Shown here one piece after another: positions 28,286-36,682 of a DNA stretch of 36,682 nt; position 1 is the first letter of the stretch, and every line of letters begins with the position of its first letter. A program made the translations under genes and the position numbers. Under the pieces are notes generated by a model. The model worked only from the letters and a program-made list of their open reading frames with translations. It was not told the DNA's origin and did no database searches. This DNA is from Pseudomonadota bacterium (GTDB lineage: Bacteria > Pseudomonadota > Gammaproteobacteria > Burkholderiales > Burkholderiaceae_C): positions 1 to 36,682 of the forward strand of contig JAJZDV010000014.1 in NCBI GenBank assembly GCA_021846025.1. The letters run 5' to 3'.

Positions 28286-29458
28286 ATGAGCGAAGTCCAG
28301 GCAACAGCCGCCACACCGTCGACGGTTCCCAAGCCGAAAAAGTCGGTGGCCCTCTCCGGCGTCGTCGCCGGCAACACGGCGCTGTGCACCGTCGGGCGTA
28401 CCGGCAACGATCTGCATTACCGCGGCTACGACATCCTCGACATGGCCGACGTCTGTGAATTCGAGGAAATCGCCCACTTGCTGGTGCACGGCAAACTGCC
28501 CAACAAGGCCGAACTGGCGGCCTACAAGACCAAGCTGCGCGCCTTGCGGGGCGTGCCCATGCAGGTGCGCACGGTGCTGGAAGCGCTGCCGGCCTCGAGC
28601 CACCCGATGGACGTGATGCGCAGCGGCGTGTCGGCTCTGGGCTGCGTGCTGCCAGAGAAGGACGACCACAGCATTCCCGGCGCGCGCGACATCGCCGACC
28701 GTCTCATGGCCAGCCTCGGCTCCATGCTCCTGCTCTGGTACCACTACAGCCACAACGGACGACGCATCGAGGTGGAAACCGACGACGACTCCATCGCCGG
28801 CCATTTTCTGCACCTCCTGCACGGCGAACCGGCATCGGAGCCCTGGGTGCGGGCGATGCACACCTCCCTCAACCTGTATGCCGAACACGAGTTCAACGCC
28901 TCCACCTTCACCGCGCGCGTCATTGCCGGTACCGGCAGCGACTTTCACTCCTGCATCGCCGGCGCCATCGGCGCATTGCGCGGCCCCAAGCATGGCGGCG
29001 CCAACGAAGCTGCGTTCGACACCCAGAACCGCTACGACAACCCGGATGACGCCGAGGCCGACATCGTGCGACGCGTGGCGGCCAAGGAAGTCGTCATCGG
29101 CTTCGGCCACCCTGTCTACACCATTGCCGACCCGCGCAACGAAGTGATCAAGAACGTTGCCCAACGGCTGAGCGTGGCTGCGGACGACATGAAGCTGTTC
29201 GCCATTGCCGAGCGGCTGGAAGCCGTCATGCGGCGCGAAAAGAACATGTTCCCCAACCTCGATTGGTTCAGCGCCGTGAGCTATTCGCTCATGGGCGTAC
29301 CCACGGCCATGTTCACGCCGCTATTCGTGATTTCCCGCACCAGTGGCTGGAGCGCACACGTCATTGAACAGCGGGTGGACAACAAAATCATCCGCCCTAG
29401 TGCGAATTACACTGGTCCCGACGACCTGTCATTCGTGCCGCTGGCGCAGCGCCCCTGA
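28286..29458 (+). CDS. prpC: 2-methylcitrate synthase
   Basis: Citrate-synthase-fold enzyme of 390 residues condensing propionyl-CoA with oxaloacetate. Catalytic residues are H236 in [10 protein letters not shown]275 in [14 protein letters not shown] and D326 in NLDWFSA. The short N-terminus beginning directly with the [12 protein letters not shown] segment, and the [19 protein letters not shown] stretch, are typical of PrpC rather than GltA, which is separately encoded at 20127-21440. CAGGAG precedes the ATG. Side activity with acetyl-CoA is common in the family. Confidence 0.95.
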   Translation: MSEVQATAATPSTVPKPKKSVALSGVVAGNTALCTVGRTGNDLHYRGYDILDMADVCEFEEIAHLLVHGKLPNKAELAAYKTKLRALRGVPMQVRTVLEALPASSHPMDVMRSGVSALGCVLPEKDDHSIPGARDIADRLMASLGSMLLLWYHYSHNGRRIEVETDDDSIAGHFLHLLHGEPASEPWVRAMHTSLNLYAEHEFNASTFTARVIAGTGSDFHSCIAGAIGALRGPKHGGANEAAFDTQNRYDNPDDAEADIVRRVAAKEVVIGFGHPVYTIADPRNEVIKNVAQRLSVAADDMKLFAIAERLEAVMRREKNMFPNLDWFSAVSYSLMGVPTAMFTPLFVISRTSGWSAHVIEQRVDNKIIRPSANYTGPDDLSFVPLAQRP

Positions 29459-29499
29459 GTCTGCCGAACGCGGCTTTTCTGCGATTCGGAGACCTCATC

Positions 29500-30042
29500 A
29501 TGCCCCACGCATCGTTCGTATCCCGCCTGACCCCCTGGCTCAGTGGCATCTGCCTGGCCGGAGCATCGTCCCTGCTCGCCACCCAGGCGGCCGAGCCGGT
29601 GTCGCACCCTGTGGTGAAAGCCACCAAGGCGCACAACATCTCTTCCAAGGCTGCGGCCACGGAAGTTGCCGAAGCCGAAGCCAAACCGCTGCTGGGCAGC
29701 AGCAACGCCCCCCCCACGCCGGCGCAGCAGGTCGCGGCCACCGAAGCCGCGCACCAAGCCGTGAACCCCATCTACCAAATGAAGTGGGGCCGCATGGAAT
29801 GCGGTTCGCACGAGTTCATGGACATCAAGCAGGAAGGGACGAACAACCAGTCCATCCTGGTCACCTGGAAAGGGCGGCGTTACCTGCTCGCGCGCAAACC
29901 CACCACCACCGGTGCCTACCACTTCGACGACGCCAAGGCCGGTCTGGTGATGATTCAGATCCCCGCCAAAAGCATGCTCTTCGACAAGAAGAACATGACC
30001 CGCCTGGCTGACGACTGCAACCCCATCGTCGCCAGCCAGTAA
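29500..30042 (+). CDS. Secreted protein with an MliC-like C-terminal domain
   Basis: A 180-residue protein with a signal peptide (about 1-30, cleavage near TQA) and an Ala/Glu-rich, probably disordered segment (about 31-88). A compact C-terminal domain (about 90-176) has only two cysteines, C101 and C173. The pattern ECGS...[24 protein letters not shown]...C recalls the MliC/PliC C-type-lysozyme-inhibitor fold, in which an early and a late Cys pair and an SG-x-Y loop contacts lysozyme; here the loop reads TTGAYHF. I see this as resemblance, not proof. GGAG precedes the ATG. It lies 41 nt after prpC and 26 nt before prpD. Why a periplasmic protein is co-transcribed with the methylcitrate cycle is unclear. 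As I recall, a small hypothetical gene occurs at this place in related bacteria. Confidence 0.75.
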   Translation: MPHASFVSRLTPWLSGICLAGASSLLATQAAEPVSHPVVKATKAHNISSKAAATEVAEAEAKPLLGSSNAPPTPAQQVAATEAAHQAVNPIYQMKWGRMECGSHEFMDIKQEGTNNQSILVTWKGRRYLLARKPTTTGAYHFDDAKAGLVMIQIPAKSMLFDKKNMTRLADDCNPIVASQ

Positions 30043-30068
30043 CGCCACGCTCACCTCCGCTCCACTCC

Positions 30069-31523
30069 ATGTCCGCCGCCATCTCCAACACCCGTCCAGC
30101 CCCCGATCAGGTCCTCGCCGACATTGCCGACTATGTTCTCGACCAGAGCCGCTTCGACGGCGTGGCCTTTGAAACCGCACGGCTCTGCCTGATCGACACC
30201 CTGGGTTGCGGGCTGGAGGCGCTGGACTACCCGGCGTGCACCAAGCTGCTCGGGCCGGTGGTGCCCGGCACCGTGGTGCCTCATGGCGCCAGGGTGCCGG
30301 GCACGCCTTACCAACTCGACCCGATCCAGGCAGCCTTCAACATCGGCGCGATGATCCGCTGGCTGGACTTCAACGACACCTGGCTGGCGGCGGAATGGGG
30401 TCACCCGTCCGACAACCTCGGCGGCATCCTCGCCGTGGCCGACTGGCTGAGCCGCAACGCCGTGGCGCAGGGGCAGGCGCCGCTCACCATGCGCGACGTG
30501 CTCAACGGCATGATCCAGGCGCATGAAATCCAGGGTGTGATCGCGCTGGAAAACAGCTTCAACAAGGTGGGGCTCGACCATGTGGTGCTGGTCAAGGTGG
30601 CCACCACCGCCGTGGTGGCGCGTCTGCTCGGCCTGACGCGCGACGAGATCATCAACGCGGTGTCGCTGGCTTGGGTGGACGGCCAGTCCCTGCGCACCTA
30701 CCGCCATGCCCCCAACACCGGCAGCCGCAAGAGCTGGGCGGCGGGCGACGCCACCAGCCGCGGCGTGCGTCTGGCCCTCATCGCCAAGACGGGCGAGATG
30801 GGCTATCCCTCGGTCCTCAGTGCCAGGACCTGGGGCTTTTACGACGTCAGCTTCCGCGGCCAGCCGTTCAAGTTCCAGCGCCCCTACGGCAGCTACGTGA
30901 TGGAAAACGTGCTGTTCAAGATCAGCTTCCCCGCCGAATTCCACAGCCAGACCGCGGTGGAAGCGGCGATGACCCTGCACCGGCAACTCGAGGCCACGGG
31001 CCAGCGCGCCGAGGACATTGCGTCCATCACCATCCGCACCCACGAAGCCTGCATTCGCATCATCGACAAGCAAGGCCCGCTGAACAACCCGGCCGACCGC
31101 GACCATTGCATCCAGTACATGGTGGCCGTGCCGCTGCTGTTCGGCCGGCTCACCGCGTCCGATTACGAAGACGGCGTGGCGGCCGACCCCCGCATCGACG
31201 CCCTGCGCGACAAGATCCGTTGCGTCGAAGACCCGCACTACACCCGCGACTACCACGCCCCCGACAAGCGCTCCATCGCCAACGCGTTGACCGTGACGAT
31301 GAACGACGGCACGGTGCTGCCCGAAGTCGCGGTGGAATACCCCATTGGCCACAAGCGCCGCCGCACCGACGGCATTCCTCTGCTGGAAGCCAAATTCCGC
31401 ACCAATCTGGCGCGCCGTTTCGCCGCGAAACAGCAGGAACGGATCGTGCATGCATCGCTCGACACGGCCCGCCTCGCGGCCATGCCGGTGCACCGCTATG
31501 TGGACTTGTACTGCCCCGACTGA
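30069..31523 (+). CDS. prpD: 2-methylcitrate dehydratase
   Basis: Iron-sulfur-free MmgE/PrpD-family dehydratase, 484 residues (E. coli PrpD is about the same length), forming 2-methyl-cis-aconitate. Family segments include [39 protein letters not shown] and the lysine/arginine-rich [16 protein letters not shown]. It closes the cycle with PrpC, PrpB and the downstream aconitase. The start lies 26 nt after the secreted-protein gene, with only a weak ribosome site. Residues 1-8 are variable, so a slightly later start cannot be excluded. Confidence 0.95.
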   Translation: MSAAISNTRPAPDQVLADIADYVLDQSRFDGVAFETARLCLIDTLGCGLEALDYPACTKLLGPVVPGTVVPHGARVPGTPYQLDPIQAAFNIGAMIRWLDFNDTWLAAEWGHPSDNLGGILAVADWLSRNAVAQGQAPLTMRDVLNGMIQAHEIQGVIALENSFNKVGLDHVVLVKVATTAVVARLLGLTRDEIINAVSLAWVDGQSLRTYRHAPNTGSRKSWAAGDATSRGVRLALIAKTGEMGYPSVLSARTWGFYDVSFRGQPFKFQRPYGSYVMENVLFKISFPAEFHSQTAVEAAMTLHRQLEATGQRAEDIASITIRTHEACIRIIDKQGPLNNPADRDHCIQYMVAVPLLFGRLTASDYEDGVAADPRIDALRDKIRCVEDPHYTRDYHAPDKRSIANALTVTMNDGTVLPEVAVEYPIGHKRRRTDGIPLLEAKFRTNLARRFAAKQQERIVHASLDTARLAAMPVHRYVDLYCPD

Positions 31524-31615
31524 ATGGACCGCCGCGGCACCGCGCGACTGCGGCGCGCGCAGCCGCCCTTGCATTCACCCTGATGGTCCTCATTCGCCCT
31601 GATTCGCCTCACCTC

Positions 31616-31630
31616 GCGCCGTACCGGCGC
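31616..31630. repeat. Short hairpin in the prpD-acnA gap
   Basis: GCGCCG-TAC-CGGCGC, an exact six-base stem with a three-base loop, in the 154-nt gap before acnA. No T run follows, so read-through into acnA is expected. I see no convincing separate acnA promoter in the gap. Confidence 0.35.
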
Positions 31631-31677
31631 GATCTTCACCGACCACCCGCCTCACACCAAACCCACCGGAGTTCGCC

Positions 31678-34434
<2,757 letters not shown>

Positions 34435-34465
34435 TCGCAACAGCCATCTGTTATTCCGCGCAGCA

Positions 34466-34505
34466 GATGTGACAAGGCCCGCTTGGTCGCGGGCCTTGTC
34501 ACATC
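34466..34505. terminator. Perfect 17-bp-stem hairpin after acnA
   Basis: Arms 34466-34482 (GATGTGACAAGGCCCGC) and 34489-34505 are exact complements with a TTGGTC loop, starting 32 bases after the acnA stop. No T run follows on either strand, so it is a strong structural stop or 3' stabiliser rather than a classical terminator. A smaller stem CATCTG (34445-34450) / CAGATG (34464-34469) overlaps the first arm by four bases and would compete with it. It may also serve the convergent lipoprotein gene. Confidence 0.65.
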
Positions 34506-34566
34506 CCAGGGCAGCGCAGGTACAGGCTGGACACAGTACGGCCCCAGGGCACTCAAAACCGCCAGA

Positions 34567-35310
34567 TTAGGGAAAGGTTGCGTTCCAGGTACCGCTGGTT
34601 GGTGGGTTAGTCGTTTTGTTTGACCATGTGCCGTTATTCACCGCGCCGCCCCCACCACTCAGCACGAACGTGCCGTTGTATGCCGCGCCTGTCTGCGCGT
34701 TTCCGGAAAACGTTCCGTTGTTTGGAGTACTGGCGTTGGTTTGAAGTACACCGCTCAAGGTGAACGGCTGTGAAGTCGGTAGAGTTTGTGTGCAAGAGGC
34801 TTGCTGTATTGCTCCGGTTGAAAGCACGCTGATGGTGCAATTCCCTGACGAGCTCCCCGTGTATGTGGCGTGCCAGGTACCTACAAAGGGATGGATTTGC
34901 TCAGTCGTGGTTGGAGACAAATTGCATGGAGTTGGTCCAACGATACAAGTGTTTGTTGCAACTGAGCCCGCTGCATTCATGATGGTCGGCGCCGTCATAA
35001 CTACGCTTGGCGGGTTCGTACAGCCCGTTGTTGTCGACAAGCCCGATGTGGGCAGCACATAATTTCCATTGCCATCGGTGTAGGCAACTGCGCAGACTAC
35101 TGCAGACGAAGGGTCGGTCGCAGTGACTTCTGTGTTGTTAGGCACCGGGGTGGAACCGTTACTGACTGTTCCGGTCATTGACAGAACGGATCCGCCAGAA
35201 GCCGGGCCTGGCGTAACAGACGAACCTGCGTTCCCGCCCCCACCACCACCCCCGCATCCAGCCAGCAAACCAGCCGTCACGATGCAAACCCAAACCAGAC
35301 CTTTGTGCAT
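34567..35310 (-). CDS. Secreted lipoprotein, function unknown, atypical composition
   Basis: A 247-residue protein. The lipobox LLAGC gives lipidated Cys19, followed at once by seven glycines. Residues about 44-87 (GTVSNGSTPVPNNTEV...TDGNGNYVLP) look like a carboxypeptidase-regulatory or Ig-like beta module. The C-terminal 105 residues carry repeated G-T-W/F motifs (VGTWHATY, NNGTFSG, YNGTFVL, NNGTWSN, SGTWNATF), suggesting a small beta barrel or repeat sheet. Six cysteines remain after maturation (73, 97, 122, 129, 158, 173). It is Ser/Thr/Asn-rich and its DNA is clearly more AT-rich than its neighbours, which hints at horizontal origin. A GAGGA site precedes the ATG. Outer-membrane location is inferred. 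Confidence 0.85.
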   Translation of the reverse strand: MHKGLVWVCIVTAGLLAGCGGGGGGGNAGSSVTPGPASGGSVLSMTGTVSNGSTPVPNNTEVTATDPSSAVVCAVAYTDGNGNYVLPTSGLSTTTGCTNPPSVVMTAPTIMNAAGSVATNTCIVGPTPCNLSPTTTEQIHPFVGTWHATYTGSSSGNCTISVLSTGAIQQASCTQTLPTSQPFTLSGVLQTNASTPNNGTFSGNAQTGAAYNGTFVLSGGGGAVNNGTWSNKTTNPPTSGTWNATFP

Positions 35311-35431
35311 GTTGTCCTCGTGCTGTCGTTGTCGTTCAGGGCGCTGCCCAACATCTGTCGATGGGCTTGCATGCTACGCGTTGCCCCTTCCTGGATTGGA
35401 CACGCTTTCGATGCCCCGCAGTCCCCCTGGT

Positions 35432-36391
35432 TCAAGTGGCGCCATGTTCGCGCAGGCAACCATCTGTGTCGCTGCGGCGCTCCAGCAAGCGCAGCAGCGA
35501 GCTGGTGTCGTCCTGCCCCAGGCCCAGCGCCATCAGTTGCTCCAGTTGCTGGCGCACCACTTGCAAAGCCGGGAGATGAAGGCCTGCGTCTTGCGCAACA
35601 GTGGCCGCCAGGCCGAAGTCCTTGGCGTGGAGCCGGGCCTGAATGCCGGGGACAAAATCGTGCGCGACCATTTTCGGGCCCATCGAATCCAGCATGCGGC
35701 TGCCGGCCATGCCGGCGGAGATGGCGGCGAGCACGCGCTGCAGGTCGACGCCCTCGGCCTGGGCGAAACGCAGGGCCTCGGCGATGCCTTCGATGTTGAT
35801 GACCTGCACGATCTGGTTGCACAACTTCGTCACCTGCCCGCTGCCCACCGGGCCGACATGGGTGATGGTGCGGCCGAGCAGGCGCAGCAGCGGCAAGGCG
35901 CGAGCGAAGGTGGCTGCCTCGCCACCGACCATGATGGACAGGCTGGCCTCGATCGCGCCTTTCTCGCCGCCCGACACGGGCGCGTCGAGAAAACCGACGT
36001 CCCGCTCGGCCAGCACCGCGCCGATGCGCCGAGCGCCTGCCGGGGCGATGGTGCTGTGGTCGATGCAGACGGCGCCTGGTTGAGCACCCTGCATGGCCCC
36101 TCGGGGCCCGATGAGCACCTGCTCCACATCGGCCGTGGCGGTGACGTTGCAGAAGATGCAGGCCGCGCCCTGCGCCGCTTCGGCGGGGGAATCGCACACG
36201 ACCATGCCGGCCTGCGCGGCGCGTTCGCGCTTGGCCGCATCGCGCGCGTGCACGCGCAGGGCATGGCCGGCGCGCTGCAAGTGCCCGCACATGGCCCAGC
36301 CCATCGCCCCCAGACCGATGAAGGCCAGGGTCTGCGACGGTCGGGATGGTGCTGAGGTGTCGATGCCGGATTCGGCTGCGAAAGTTGTCAT
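35432..36391 (-). CDS. Beta-hydroxyacid dehydrogenase (GlxR/GarR/MmsB family)
   Basis: NAD(P)-dependent oxidoreductase of 319 residues. An N-terminal Rossmann fold with AFIGLGAMGWAM (23-34) is followed by the substrate motif DAPVSGGEKGA (136-146) and the catalytic lysine K189 in GSGQVTKLCNQ. The helical C-terminal domain includes KDFGLA. Members reduce tartronate semialdehyde (GlxR/GarR) or oxidise 3-hydroxyisobutyrate (MmsB). Substrate choice cannot be read with confidence, and no glyoxylate or valine pathway gene adjoins it. About 20 N-terminal residues precede the first strand, so the start may be later. No clear ribosome site precedes the ATG. It lies 121 nt upstream of the lipoprotein gene on the same strand. 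Confidence 0.88.
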   Translation of the reverse strand: MTTFAAESGIDTSAPSRPSQTLAFIGLGAMGWAMCGHLQRAGHALRVHARDAAKRERAAQAGMVVCDSPAEAAQGAACIFCNVTATADVEQVLIGPRGAMQGAQPGAVCIDHSTIAPAGARRIGAVLAERDVGFLDAPVSGGEKGAIEASLSIMVGGEAATFARALPLLRLLGRTITHVGPVGSGQVTKLCNQIVQVINIEGIAEALRFAQAEGVDLQRVLAAISAGMAGSRMLDSMGPKMVAHDFVPGIQARLHAKDFGLAATVAQDAGLHLPALQVVRQQLEQLMALGLGQDDTSSLLRLLERRSDTDGCLREHGAT

Positions 36392-36682
36392 GGCGACTGC
36401 GGGCTGGACTGAGCGCAGATCTTAAAACCAGTCGTGGGAACCGGTCCCGAGGCGATCGCATGCCATGACCAGCCTCCGGTGACGCTCCTTCGCCGCTGCG
36501 CCTGCCTTGAGGCTTGCAGATAGCGAAGCCCTATGACCGGGATTGCAAAGCAGCATAGTCTTTTCCAAATGAGGTATGAGCCTGGAGACAGCTGAGATCG
36601 TCGGCGCGCGGCGCGTCGATCCGATTTGGATGCAGGTCAGTGTATCGGCGACGTGATCAGGCTCTGGCGGGCACTCGCCTGA
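36392..36682. other. Right-edge segment without a supported gene
   Basis: About 290 bases upstream of the dehydrogenase gene. Frames here are under 30 codons and end quickly; the best plus-strand one starts near 36577 and has no family features. The middle part (about 36540-36580) is locally AT-rich and could hold the dehydrogenase promoter, but I see no well-spaced -35/-10 pair. Confidence 0.4.

Noticed and set aside
27161-29164. A 667-codon minus-strand open frame opposite mdh, prpB and prpC
   Set aside because: Antisense to genes with all catalytic residues. Its composition is a shadow of high-GC codon use and it has no ribosome site.

Overview
The window reads as a chromosomal segment of a high-GC betaproteobacterium, most likely of the order Burkholderiales. 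The evidence is the gene order: fimV-truA-trpF-trpB-trpA-accD-folC-SPOR-cvpA-purF-metZ, leuC-leuD-leuB-asd, and a GntR regulator sitting between sdhCDAB-sdhE-gltA and mdh-...-prpD-acnA. These arrangements are known from that order. A Thiomonas-like organism is possible, but I cannot establish the genus from sequence alone. Almost all of the window is core metabolism. I saw no transposase, integrase, CRISPR array, tRNA or rRNA.

Bases 1-14246 (minus strand) are one nearly gap-free run read right to left: fimV, truA, trpF, trpB, trpA, accD, folC, a SPOR-domain protein, cvpA, purF, metZ, gltX. Spacings are 60 nt or less. Several stops overlap the next start (TGATG, ATGA, GTGA), which indicates translational coupling. 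A sigma70-like promoter lies before fimV. Bases 14441-19864 (minus strand) hold asd, leuB, leuD and leuC. A 1.1 kb stretch between leuB and asd contains no recognisable gene beyond one doubtful 33-codon ORF. leuC has a good promoter candidate and a leader of about 137 nt.

Bases 20127-26037 (minus strand) carry gntR-sdhC-sdhD-sdhA-sdhB-sdhE-gltA, ending in a clear intrinsic terminator. Diverging from gntR on the plus strand (26283-34434) is mdh-prpB-prpC-(small secreted protein)-prpD-acnA. Together the two arms encode citrate synthase, aconitase, succinate dehydrogenase, malate dehydrogenase and the whole methylcitrate cycle (2-methylcitrate synthase, 2-methylcitrate dehydratase, aconitase, 2-methylisocitrate lyase). 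The lyase products are succinate and pyruvate, and succinate passes directly to the Sdh/Mdh steps of the same locus. A near-perfect 16-bp palindrome in the gntR/mdh gap is the likely GntR operator. No PrpR or PrpF gene is present in the window.

Bases 34435-36682 are more accessory. They hold a perfect 17-bp-stem hairpin after acnA, a secreted lipoprotein gene of visibly lower GC and unusual composition (minus), and a beta-hydroxyacid dehydrogenase of the GlxR/GarR/MmsB family (minus). About 290 bases at the right edge have no gene I can support.

I did not find a convincing new multi-gene defence or mobile system. The points most worth a second look are the MliC-like secreted protein inside the propionate operon, the palindromes flanking gntR, the 19-bp tandem duplication in the mdh leader, the unexplained leuB-asd gap and the compositionally atypical lipoprotein.
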